From NCBI GenBank assembly GCA_905235375.1, contig CAJOLH010000015.1:38248-102247 (forward strand): a stretch of DNA of 64,000 bases, written 5' to 3'. Below, piece after piece: positions 30,522 to 39,673 of the stretch (its first letter is position 1; the number at the start of each line of letters is the position of its first letter). The translations under genes were made by a program, and so were the position numbers. The notes beneath the pieces were generated by a model. The model made no database searches. It saw only the letters and a list, made by a program, of their open reading frames with translations, and was not told the origin of the DNA. The stretch is from an uncultured Bacteroidales bacterium. Its GTDB lineage: Bacteria; Bacteroidota; Bacteroidia; Bacteroidales; UBA3663.

Positions 30522-31193
30522 ATGAGTGCAAAATCAAAAAACCAGGAGGCACGCCGTACCTGCGTGTTCCACTCGAATTGGATGCAGGTTGCAAAGACCA
30601 TCGCCGACATGAAAGTGCGCTGCATATTCTACGAAGCAGCGCTCCAGTACGCATTTGATGGGACGAAGATTGACACACCTCCAGAACTCGAACTTGTCCT
30701 CACATTCGTCTATGGACTGATTGACGAGGACGTGGCGAAGTATCAGAGAATCTGCGAGAGAAGGGCAGAGGCGGGGAGAAAAGGTGGCGCTCCAAAGGGG
30801 AATCAAAACGCAAGTAAAAACAACCAAAATCAAGCAATTCAAGCAAATGCTTGTTTTGATAACAAAACAAGCAAAAACAATCAAAACAAGCCTACTGATA
30901 CTGATACTGATACTGATACTGATATTCTCAATGAGAATAATAAAAAAGAAATAGTATCAAAGAAAAAAGCTGCGTCCGCAGCCGCACTCGAAAAGAGAAA
31001 GAGGGATTTTTACGAATCGCTTTTGCCATATCGAGAGCAATATGATAAAGACCTTTTGCAGGGATTTTTCTCATATTGGTCTGAATCGAACAAAAGTCAG
31101 ACAAAAATGAAGTTCGAGCTTGAAAGGACATTCGAGGTGGGTATGCGGCTCGCACGCTGGGCAAATCACGACACACGCTTCTCTAAAAACTGA
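30522..31193 (+). CDS. DUF6291-like phage/plasmid replication-module protein
   Basis: FHSNWMQVAKTIADMKVRCIFYEAALQYAFDGT...RRAEAGRKGGAPKGNQNA; just upstream of a DnaB-like gene. Confidence 0.65.
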   Translation: MSAKSKNQEARRTCVFHSNWMQVAKTIADMKVRCIFYEAALQYAFDGTKIDTPPELELVLTFVYGLIDEDVAKYQRICERRAEAGRKGGAPKGNQNASKNNQNQAIQANACFDNKTSKNNQNKPTDTDTDTDTDILNENNKKEIVSKKKAASAAALEKRKRDFYESLLPYREQYDKDLLQGFFSYWSESNKSQTKMKFELERTFEVGMRLARWANHDTRFSKN

Positions 31194-31198
31194 TCGAC

Positions 31199-32629
31199 AT
31201 GAAACCGCAGGATAAGAACCAAATGCCATCCGTACCAAGGATGGCCGTGCAACTACCCAGTGCGCCCGATGCAGAAAGGGCACTTCTCGGTATGTTCATT
31301 TCATATCCGAATATCATTATGTCAGTACGTGAATCGCTATCCGAGGCTGACTTTACGGACACAAGGAACCGCGCCCTTTTCCGCTGCATAAAGAGCTTGC
31401 TCGACGATGGCGTAGAACCCTCTATCCTGTCCGTGTCACGGAAAGCGCGAACCATGTCTCTCGAACTGGATGATGCCTTCATTGCCGAAACTGCCGTCGC
31501 AGACGATGGGGGCCACGATGCCGGATATTTGGTCTGTGTGCTTAACGAGATACGCGTCCGTCGCGACTTGTGGACGCACCTGCAAGATGCGGCAAACCGC
31601 GCACTCGACTACTCCGTCGATACTGCTGGCATTATAGAGCAAGTAAGAAACGAGCTGAGTGACATTCAGAGCATCGGGCGTGAGCATATTGTCTCTGATG
31701 CAAACGTCTATGGGGAATTGTGCAAGATAATGGAAGATAACCGACAGCCAGAAACGCGGCACGAAGGCACTCCAAGCGGTTTTGATTGGATTGATGTTCG
31801 TGGAGGACTTAGGCCAACCGACTTAATAATAATTGCGGCTGAAAGCAGCCAGGGCAAAACGTCGTTCGCCCTATCCGTTGCCCTCAACGCAAGGCTACAA
31901 GGCCATAAGGTGGCATATTTCAGCCTCGAAATGTCCTGCCAGCAACTTTGTGCCAGGCTTCTCGCAATGCAGACCAACGTGCCATCATCAAGCATCTTGA
32001 CAGCCCAGCTGAACGATCACGATTTCGGAACGGCTTACCATTATGCAGCCAACCTTGCGGAGCACGGTGGCGAAGGAGGAGCAATACTTCTCGATGATAG
32101 GCCGCTGTCTGATATCAACACAATCATTCAGAGCATCCGAAGCATGACAATAAAGCGCGGTATTTCGGGCGCAGTCGTGGACTTTATGCAGCGCCTATCT
32201 CCACCAAGAGGAATGAGCCGTGAGCAGTACATGGGAGAGGTGGCGCAGCGGTTGAAGAACCTTGCGCGTGAACTCAACATTTGGGTGATGGCGTTGAGCC
32301 AGCTTTCACGAGACCGAGATTCGCCCGTGCCTAATTTGAATCGGTTGAGAGATTCGGGACAGATCAACGAGGCTTCCGACATCACCATTCTACTCTACCG
32401 ACCCGAAGCTGTCGTGCCTTATTCATCTTCGCGGACATTCCCAGAGCCATTCAGTACCTACGACCCGAAAGGCCATGCAATGGTAACGATAGGCAAGGGA
32501 CGCAGCATCGGCACGGGAGCCTTCCTGTGCGGCTTCGATGCGCAGGCCACCCATTTCTATGAGAAGCCATTGTCGCAGATACCGACAATCGGGAACTACA
32601 CAACAGATAACCAGAGATATAAATTTTAA
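31199..32629 (+). CDS. DnaB-like replicative helicase
   Basis: Short DnaB N-domain (ERALLGMFI...), GGLRPTDLIIIAAESSQGKTSFALSVALNA Walker A, VAYFSLEMSCQQLCARLLA, AVVDFMQRLS, WVMALSQLSRD. Confidence 0.88.
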   Translation: MKPQDKNQMPSVPRMAVQLPSAPDAERALLGMFISYPNIIMSVRESLSEADFTDTRNRALFRCIKSLLDDGVEPSILSVSRKARTMSLELDDAFIAETAVADDGGHDAGYLVCVLNEIRVRRDLWTHLQDAANRALDYSVDTAGIIEQVRNELSDIQSIGREHIVSDANVYGELCKIMEDNRQPETRHEGTPSGFDWIDVRGGLRPTDLIIIAAESSQGKTSFALSVALNARLQGHKVAYFSLEMSCQQLCARLLAMQTNVPSSSILTAQLNDHDFGTAYHYAANLAEHGGEGGAILLDDRPLSDINTIIQSIRSMTIKRGISGAVVDFMQRLSPPRGMSREQYMGEVAQRLKNLARELNIWVMALSQLSRDRDSPVPNLNRLRDSGQINEASDITILLYRPEAVVPYSSSRTFPEPFSTYDPKGHAMVTIGKGRSIGTGAFLCGFDAQATHFYEKPLSQIPTIGNYTTDNQRYKF

Positions 32630-32644
32630 TAACGAGGAAGAAAC

Positions 32645-34060
32645 ATGGAAGACGAACTGAGCACAACAAATGCCGTGAACGGCATGAGGGTAGGGCGCTT
32701 CGGTGGAGCCATCAACTATGCAGTCAGAAGCACCCCAAAGCAACCAGCACCGCAACCGATGATACAGGAGGACGAAACGCCACCTGTGACACAACACTAT
32801 GAGGCTGCTCCAGTACAGGCACCAGCGCCCGACATCAGCACCACGATGCCGCAGGTGCCGGATGTGCAGCCTACGGAACCAGTGCAGCCAAGTTTGGCTG
32901 CAACACCGACAACCGCACAGACAACCGCACAGACGGATGCACAGACGCAGCCGAAGGCTCCAGTGCAGCAGATACCGAAGCCGATGCCGGCAAGACCAGG
33001 AGTGACCGCCAATCCAATGACCGACCCTTATGCCTACTTCGAGCAGATGTACGGGCCGAGCGAGACGCTTGAGGAAAGACAGGCAAGGGAGCGCAGGGAG
33101 TACAAAAACCAACAGATATCCAATTGGCTCGGCACGCTTGGGGCATTGGGAAATATGGTCGTGACCTCAAGCAGCAGATATGGACGGGCGGTGAAAAGTC
33201 CCGACATTGCACAAGCAGCCGCCAATGGCATCATGACACAGGCGGCGAAGCGCCGCGAGGAGGACAGGAGCCGACTGGCAGCGGTGCAGAAGCAACAGCA
33301 GCTTGACGCGCAGCGCGAGAAGATGAAGCGCGATGCAGACGAGAGGGCATGGAACCATGCCTACAAGGTGAAGAAGGACGAGGCCGATGATAGGTGGAGG
33401 CGCGAGAAGGATGAACGCGATGATGCATACCGTCGAGAACAACTCGACTACCAGAAGCAGCGCGACTCCGACAGATTGAACTTTGACAAAACAAAGGAAA
33501 AAGAACGAAGAGCCATAGAATATGCAAAGCTTGCCGACCAACGTAAGGAACGTAGGCAAAATATTGAAATTGAAGCTATGAAGTTCGCTGCGGAGCAAGC
33601 CCGTTATGAAAGAGAACACAGCAGCAAAGACGAGATTGTATTGCCTCATCCATCTTATCCAAACGGCCTCCACATTGCAAAATCCGTTTGGAACGATGCG
33701 ACGAAGAATGTCGTTATTTCCATGCTGTACAACGAGGCCGAAAAACAGCGAAAGGAAGAATTTAAGAAGTGGAAAGAACACGAAGAAGCCACAAACTGGA
33801 AATACAGACACTTCGGGCGCGGTTTTGAAAAAACTCCGAGACCTAAAAATTGGTTCGATGAATTTGCTGGTGATATTAATAATTTAGATTACCGATCTCC
33901 TGATGCAGAATATTTGATCGTTTCCTATCTATCAACACATCCAGATAGCGAGGCATCGAAAAATGTTGTTAATATGCTCCAGAGCATGAGCAATTACAAT
34001 ACCAACGATACCCATCATGAAAGTACCTTTTGGGATGACGATGACCCACTTAAGGAATAA
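32645..34060 (+). CDS. hypothetical Pro/Ala-rich and coiled-coil protein
   Basis: P/Q/T-rich N-terminus, NWLGTLGALGNMVV hydrophobic segment, ~150 aa charged helical region. Confidence 0.65.
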   Translation: MEDELSTTNAVNGMRVGRFGGAINYAVRSTPKQPAPQPMIQEDETPPVTQHYEAAPVQAPAPDISTTMPQVPDVQPTEPVQPSLAATPTTAQTTAQTDAQTQPKAPVQQIPKPMPARPGVTANPMTDPYAYFEQMYGPSETLEERQARERREYKNQQISNWLGTLGALGNMVVTSSSRYGRAVKSPDIAQAAANGIMTQAAKRREEDRSRLAAVQKQQQLDAQREKMKRDADERAWNHAYKVKKDEADDRWRREKDERDDAYRREQLDYQKQRDSDRLNFDKTKEKERRAIEYAKLADQRKERRQNIEIEAMKFAAEQARYEREHSSKDEIVLPHPSYPNGLHIAKSVWNDATKNVVISMLYNEAEKQRKEEFKKWKEHEEATNWKYRHFGRGFEKTPRPKNWFDEFAGDINNLDYRSPDAEYLIVSYLSTHPDSEASKNVVNMLQSMSNYNTNDTHHESTFWDDDDPLKE

Positions 34061-34080
34061 AACGAATAAAACGAGAAGCA

Positions 34081-34401
34081 ATGAAAAAAAGAAGCAGCAG
34101 CAAGTCAATCCACAAGAGTACGATAAGCGAAGTGAACGAGATGATTTGCGACTTTTACGGCGAGTATTATCGCGAGATCGAGAAAGTTATCGGCAGTCTG
34201 ACTTGCGACCCGTACTACGACTTCATGCGCCTATTACAGGCATACCCTTCGAAACTCAAGGATGCACCAGGAGATAGCGAAGATATCCTGCAACTTAAGG
34301 CTGACTTTCGACGTTGGCTCAGAAGATACCGAGCTTGGCGTAAGGTTCGCGAACGGATAGACGCAGGTTCGGCTGGTTCGGAGGAACACGGCGAAGATTG
34401 A
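34081..34401 (+). CDS. hypothetical protein
   Basis: MKKRSSSKSIHKSTISEVNEMICDFYGEYYREIEKVIG...; plausible composition. Confidence 0.5.
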   Translation: MKKRSSSKSIHKSTISEVNEMICDFYGEYYREIEKVIGSLTCDPYYDFMRLLQAYPSKLKDAPGDSEDILQLKADFRRWLRRYRAWRKVRERIDAGSAGSEEHGED

Positions 34402-35387
34402 ATCTTTTTGCACTCATAAATATGTCCGAAGAGAGTGGGGCGGTTTCGCGATGAAAGCACCCCACTCGATTATGTCGATGTGCAAATAATTACAAAAATT
34501 GTGTCCGTGGATGGCCTATGCCACACCCCCACCTCTACCCCCCATCCACCACCCCAAGTGCCACCCTGTGCAATGCGCGAAGCCGTCAAAAGCACCTCCG
34601 ACATGACAAAAGACATTGCCAACCATCGAAATCGCATCGAAGTCGTACCGATGTCGTATGTTTGAGCGCGAAGAAGCCGTGCGGATGCCCGTATTTGCCC
34701 ACATTTGCCCCAAGAATCAACGTTCGCTTGTCGAGTGATAAGTCACCCATCTATGCGGCGAAATGCAGTCACGCGCGAATATTATAAACACCGATTTTTT
34801 AGAGAATGTCGGGTACCTTAGACGGGGTCATTTTCCCCACGAACAAGGACACCACCCCTCCCCCTACCTCCCTGGTCCTTTGCAGAGATAAGCTGTGTGT
34901 GGATGATTGGTATGTAGTACCTACCCACCCCCGCGCGTGTTCCATATTGGGATGCACCACCCCCTCCCTTCGGTTCTTCATCCGTCTGGCACACCAGGCA
35001 TACAGGGTTCGGCACCATCAAGCACACCGACCACCGACAAACCACCGACACCAGGCACCATCAAGCGACCGACACCAGACACCATTAGGAGCGCGCCGCC
35101 CTTTCTCCCTTCCTTTGGATCCAAATTTGCACCCCCTTTCCATTTTGCTTTGTAACCTATTGCAGGCACATATATTTTTGCACATTACGAAAAGCCATCA
35201 AAACAAAATGGCAACAAAATATAAACGTACTACCAACAAAATAAAAACATTATAAACGTCTTAAAAACAATATGTTAAATAGTCTTAACGAGCAAAAAAT
35301 AATTGCCGAAAAATTTGGAGGGTATCACAAAATGCCATACATTTGCAGCGGCAATATCGCCAAAACAACCTATAACAATTTATCATT

Positions 35388-35699
35388 ATGTCACAATTAA
35401 CAACTACACCCGAATGTATTGAAGAGAGCCGCAACAATGAGCTGTTAGCTAAGATTGACGAACTCATCAAAAAGGTCGATGAGATTCGCGCCGCAGCGAC
35501 GAAAAGGTATTTGTCAAAGAAGGAGGCTGCTGCCTATATTGACAGGTCAGTAAACTATATTGACAATCTGATAAGGAGCAAGGAAATTCCCTATTACATG
35601 CCAAGCGCAAACGCCGTATACATCGACAGGCACGAGCTGGAACGATACATCTCAAATAACAGATTCAAGAGCATGGTCGAAATCGAGCGTATAAAATAG
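35388..35699 (+). CDS. helix-turn-helix (excisionase family) protein
   Basis: RYLSKKEAAAYIDRSVNYIDNLIRSKEIPYYMPSANAVYIDRHELERYI. Confidence 0.78.
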   Translation: MSQLTTTPECIEESRNNELLAKIDELIKKVDEIRAAATKRYLSKKEAAAYIDRSVNYIDNLIRSKEIPYYMPSANAVYIDRHELERYISNNRFKSMVEIERIK

Positions 35700-35718
35700 C
35701 ATCAGCACTCCGACCATC

Positions 35719-35749
35719 AGAGGGACGCAGCAGCGCCCCTCTTTTTTTG
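35719..35749 (+). terminator. intrinsic terminator
   Basis: AGAGGGACGC-AGCA-GCGCCCCTCT followed by TTTTTTT. Confidence 0.8.
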
Positions 35750-36066
35750 GCTCATAGATACATGGCCAGAGCAGCAGCCGCCCCGTACCATCTTGCAATT
35801 TCCCATTGATCCGAGCGAAGCTGCCACGCATACCGGGCAACCCATCAGGAGCGCACCCCACCACATTGTCAAGCTGGAGACAATCACCGACACCCACACA
35901 TTGCAAAGATTGATGATTCAGCGCGTAGTACAACGTCACATATCATTTTTCGTGTCTGCATTTTGGCAATCATCGTTTATTTTCCCATCTTTGCCACATC
36001 AGAACAGGCGGCAACCATTCGCCGTTATCATAAACAAAGCATTCAAGACATTAACAATTCAAGAAG

Positions 36067-36321
36067 ATGGAAATCGACAGCCTACATCTTGCCCTGGTAG
36101 TACAGGGAACAATACAGAGAGCAAAGAAAGGGGATCCGCTGGCGAAGGAGACACTGGAGCAGTGGAACCGAATGAACCAGGAGGAGGGTCTGCCACCGAT
36201 GGAGCAACTACTTCGGGAGTGGGTGGAGCAGAACCGACCGAAGGAATCCGAAACACCGAAGCAAAAAGAGGATAACGGGCAGATTTCAGATGCCCAGGAG
36301 AACCTATACAAGGCGAAGTGA
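36067..36321 (+). CDS. small hypothetical protein
   Basis: MEIDSLHLALVVQGTIQRAKKGDPLAKETLEQWNRMNQEEGLPPMEQLLREWVEQN. Confidence 0.5.
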   Translation: MEIDSLHLALVVQGTIQRAKKGDPLAKETLEQWNRMNQEEGLPPMEQLLREWVEQNRPKESETPKQKEDNGQISDAQENLYKAK

Positions 36322-36508
36322 GCGTGAGCCTGAAAAGGTAACCGAAGCAGAAGCACATATCCAGCGACAAACGACAAATAGATTTGCCAAAATTTAATAA
36401 ATCCTGCAACTCAAAGCACTTTTCTTGCAGTATGTTTTGCAGTGTTAGGAATAATAATTATCTTTGCACCCGACATAAAATAAATTGTTACGGCAACTAT
36501 TTGCCACT

Positions 36509-36542
36509 TGAAGGTGTCATTTGCGAAAATGGCATCTTTTTT
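36509..36542 (+). terminator. intrinsic terminator near the right end of the element
   Basis: GGTGTCATTT-GCGA-AAATGGCATC followed by a T-tract. Confidence 0.65.
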
Positions 36543-36556
36543 TTGGTATGTTGGAC

Positions 36557-36573
36557 ATTTGGTTGGACAATTT
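36557..36573 (+). repeat. putative integrase arm-type site (right)
   Basis: ATTTGGTTGGACAATTT, identical to 26908-26924. Confidence 0.6.
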
Positions 36574-36643
36574 TTACAAACAGCCATTTAATCGCATAGC
36601 TATATGCTTGAATACCAACGCACTACAATTATATAATTGTACC

Positions 36644-36657
36644 CCCACTTCGGGTAC
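36644..36657 (+). repeat. attR direct repeat
   Basis: CCCACTTCGGGTAC. Confidence 0.88.
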
Positions 36658-36674
36658 CTTTTTACTTTTATTTG

Positions 36675-36712
36675 AATTGCCAAATATCTAAAAAATCAGA
36701 TATTTGGCAATT
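36675..36712. repeat. perfect 15-bp inverted repeat just outside attR
   Basis: AATTGCCAAATATCT / AGATATTTGGCAATT, 8-nt loop. Confidence 0.85.
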
Positions 36713-36980
36713 TCCTATTATAAAAAGTGACGGTTTCCCAGCTCACCACCTGCTGAGGACGGATATGATATTTCAGCCGTGATAGTTCGCGGCTGCTGAT
36801 AGTTTAGCGGTGCAATTATACACATTATTATACAATAAAGCAAATATTTTCGAAGAAAAAGATGTTTATTCAGCGTTTTTATTCTTTTTCTTCAAAAAAG
36901 TTTGGTTGTTTCGTAGAAAAACAGTACATTTGCACATCAAAAAAATAAATACTCATTTATATAAATAACGGTTTACATTT

Positions 36981-38294
36981 ATGAGATTCTATGATCGAGA
37001 ATCGGAAATTGGCATCTTGCTCAACAATGAGCAGCAGTCAGAGAAAAGTGCTACATTCACAGTGCTAATGGGACGAAGACGCGTCGGCAAGACATCTCTC
37101 GTAATGAAAGCCTTCGAGGGGCGTCAATATGCCTATCTCTTTGTGTCGAAGGACAGTGAGGCAGTGCTTTGCAATAAGTTCCAACAGGCAATAGAAGAAC
37201 AGTTGTCCATCAGGGTCTATGGCCGCTTGACCACCTTCCACGATTTCTTTGAGGTAGTGATGAAAGAGTCTCTTCATCGGCACTTTACAATCGTATTCGA
37301 TGAATTTCAAAATTTGTACAAGGTGAATCCCGCCATCTTCAGTGAGATACAAGATTTGTGGGATCGTTACCACCGGGAGTCGCATCTCAACCTTATCACG
37401 ATGGGTAGCATCCGCTCCTTGATGAAGCGTATCTTTGAGGATGAGAATGAACCGCTATATGGTCGTCCCACTTCCAAGTTCACCCTCCTCCCCTTCACAA
37501 TAAATGTAATCAAACAGATATTTCGAGACCATAAGCCCGACTATAGAAACGAGGACTTGCTGTGCCTATACATGCTTACAGGGGGTGTTGCCAAATATGT
37601 GGAACTTATGATGGATGCCGGATGCTATACGAAGGAGAAGATGCTCAACTACTTCTGTCGTCAAGACTCCTATTTCCTTTCTGAGGGTCGAGATCTGATG
37701 AATCAGGAGTTCGGTGACGAGGGCTCCACCTACTTCTCTATACTCCAACTCATTGCAGCAGGACTGAACAGACGTTCTGACATTGACGGAGCCATGCAGA
37801 AGGACATGGGTACGTTTCTACAGAATCTAGAGAGGAATTTCAATGTTATATCACGCTTGAAACCTATTCTTGCAAAACCTAACAGCAAGACAAGCGCCTA
37901 TGAGATTTCCGACCAGTTCTTGCGCTTCTGGTTCCGTTTCGTATGGCCATACCAGTCTTTAGTGGAACGTAGGCAACTGGCATTGTTGCGACAAAATATG
38001 AGTCTGCACTATGAGCAATTTTCTGGCAGGACGCTCGAACAGTTCTTCCAGCAGTCGGCAATGGAATCCGGACACTATACGATGGTCGGAAACTGGTGGG
38101 ATCGAAAGGGAGAGAATGAGATAGATATGATAGCCCTCAACGAGTTTGACCACACAGGCATCGCTGCCGAGATAAAGCGTAATCCACGAAAGCTAAGTCT
38201 TTCAGAGCTGGAACGCAAGGTGTCAAACCTACCGTCTGCAGACTTTGGAGGTTATAACCTTACCTTGCAAACTCTTTCATTAGAAGATTTGTAA
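36981..38294 (+). CDS. ATPase with C-terminal DUF234 (archaeal-type ATPase family)
   Basis: FYDRESEIGIL, VLMGRRRVGKTSLV (Walker A), FTIVFDEFQNL, DRKGENEIDMIALNE C-terminal nuclease-like motif. Confidence 0.85.
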   Translation: MRFYDRESEIGILLNNEQQSEKSATFTVLMGRRRVGKTSLVMKAFEGRQYAYLFVSKDSEAVLCNKFQQAIEEQLSIRVYGRLTTFHDFFEVVMKESLHRHFTIVFDEFQNLYKVNPAIFSEIQDLWDRYHRESHLNLITMGSIRSLMKRIFEDENEPLYGRPTSKFTLLPFTINVIKQIFRDHKPDYRNEDLLCLYMLTGGVAKYVELMMDAGCYTKEKMLNYFCRQDSYFLSEGRDLMNQEFGDEGSTYFSILQLIAAGLNRRSDIDGAMQKDMGTFLQNLERNFNVISRLKPILAKPNSKTSAYEISDQFLRFWFRFVWPYQSLVERRQLALLRQNMSLHYEQFSGRTLEQFFQQSAMESGHYTMVGNWWDRKGENEIDMIALNEFDHTGIAAEIKRNPRKLSLSELERKVSNLPSADFGGYNLTLQTLSLEDL

Positions 38295-38316
38295 AGATAT
38301 ATTTACCTTGATTAAG

Positions 38317-38493
38317 TCAGAGCGAGTTCAGCCATTCCTTCATAGCTTCAGGATCAGAGAACCGAATACCCTCACCTCGTTTAATTTCTTCCTTTGCTTT
38401 ATCTACACGTGCGAAGACCTCTTCTTTGCTCATCAGCGATGAGTCTGCTTTACTCGCAGTCAATTTCTTGGTATATTTCAAAAGCTTTGCCAT
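38317..38493 (-). CDS. small protein (58 aa), antitoxin-like
   Basis: Below the ORF-track cutoff: MAKLLKYTKKLTASKADSSLMSKEEVFARVDKAKEEIKRGEGIRFSDPEAMKEWLNSL. Confidence 0.5.
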   Translation of the reverse strand: MAKLLKYTKKLTASKADSSLMSKEEVFARVDKAKEEIKRGEGIRFSDPEAMKEWLNSL

Positions 38494-38754
38494 TAAATAA
38501 GATATTTATGGTTCTGATGTAAGAGGGAGCCTCTATCTTTGCGGGGTAAAAACATTTCCAAGGTTAGCTCGCAGACGCAGTCAAGGCCCATCAGGGTTAA
38601 GACCGAAAGCCCGTTTCCGCCCAGCATGCAGGCAAGGGAAAGCAGGGTTAACTCATACAAGTAAAGTCCTACCAGAGTTAAGACGAGAAGTAGTAAACTC
38701 TTTGTAGGGTTAAAGTCTAATTCCAGTCAAGTTTTTTCAGGGAACTACACTTCT

Positions 38755-38890
38755 TTTGTCATAAGGGATATTAAGGGATGTTTGGGGATATTTAGGGATA
38801 TTTGGGGTCAATGCATTCGCCTTAACCAATTGGAATAGCAGTACATTCGTCCCTTAATATCCCTTAAATTCCCTTAATATCCCTTAGAAT
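38755..38890. repeat. intergenic tandem-repeat hairpin (AAGGGATATT arms)
   Basis: (aagggatatt)n ... loop ... attcgtccc(ttaatatccc)n; complementary arms. Confidence 0.85.
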
Positions 38891-39511
38891 CTCTGCTAGT
38901 TCATCTATGACTAAGTCGGGACAAGCCGACAAGAGAAGTTCGCGTGAATGATTGCCCCACGTTACGGCGCAAGTGCGGCAGCCCGCGCGATTGCCCATCT
39001 CGATGTCGAAAGTCGTGTCGCCCACAACGAGTGTCTCGTCTGCCCGAATGTCCATCCTTTCGAGCAAGGCCAGCACCATGTCGGGAGCAGGCTTGGGTGT
39101 CAGATGGTCATCGACGGTCACCACCGTCTCGAAATAACGGTCGATGCCATTGTTCTGAAGAATCAGGTCCAGGGAATGACGGTCGCGCGAAGTGACGATG
39201 GCCATACGGGTGCCATATTGGGCAAGTTGCTCCAGCATCTCTGCCACGCCTGGGAACATACGGATGTTCGGGATCTCATACTTCATGAACAGTCCCGCAT
39301 AAACCTCCACGGCCTGGTGCGCCTCTTCTTCCGTCATATTTCCCAACGTCTGGAATGCCTTCCAAAGTGGTCGGCCGATGGTTGCCACCATCTCTTCCTC
39401 TGCTGGCACAGGAAGTCCTAACTGCACAAAGGACTCCCGCAAAGTTTCTACAATCCCTCGCGCCGTATCGGCCAAGGTACCATCGAAATCAAATAGTACA
39501 TTCTTGATCAT
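38864..39511 (-). CDS. HAD-family phosphatase (phosphoglycolate phosphatase-like)
   Basis: VLFDFDGTLADT, IVTSRDR, KPAPDMVLALLERM, VVGDTTFDIEMGNRAGC. Confidence 0.88.
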   Translation of the reverse strand: MIKNVLFDFDGTLADTARGIVETLRESFVQLGLPVPAEEEMVATIGRPLWKAFQTLGNMTEEEAHQAVEVYAGLFMKYEIPNIRMFPGVAEMLEQLAQYGTRMAIVTSRDRHSLDLILQNNGIDRYFETVVTVDDHLTPKPAPDMVLALLERMDIRADETLVVGDTTFDIEMGNRAGCRTCAVTWGNHSRELLLSACPDLVIDELAEILRDIKGI

Positions 39512-39643
39512 AATGTTAAAAAAAGAGGTTGCAAAGATAATGAAAAAATGCAATTTATATACCAGAATCCCCGAAAAGAAACATAAATAAGAGGAATTTG
39601 CGATTATTTGACGTGATTTCCTCGATAAATGAAAAATAATTCG

Positions 39644-39651
39644 TACCTTTG
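39644..39651 (+). promoter_or_regulatory. -7 box (TACCTTTG) upstream of GT4 gene
   Basis: TAnnTTTG consensus 22 nt upstream of the ATG. Confidence 0.5.
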
Positions 39652-39673
39652 TCGCACCAAACACTACAATTAG

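Larger units (their letters stand above)
26796..36657 (+). mobile_element. Integrative element inserted in the 3' end of tRNA-Leu(CAG)
   Basis: 14-bp direct repeat CCCACTTCGGGTAC at 26796-26809 and 36644-36657; integrase next to the tRNA; HTH and DnaB genes inside; shared arm-type 17-mers near both ends. Confidence 0.9.

Noticed and set aside
34806-35255. 149-aa plus-strand ORF in the C-rich region of the element
   Set aside because: Low-complexity Pro/His/Thr composition typical of translating C-rich noncoding DNA; no RBS or family.
35272-35400. 42-aa ORF upstream of the HTH gene
   Set aside because: Short, not supported by a family and overlaps the HTH gene start; probably a leader region.
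36981-38493. Defence island next to the element (DUF234 ATPase plus small ORF)
   Set aside because: DUF234 ATPases are common housekeeping-like accessory genes; no nuclease, methyltransferase or other defence partner is present.
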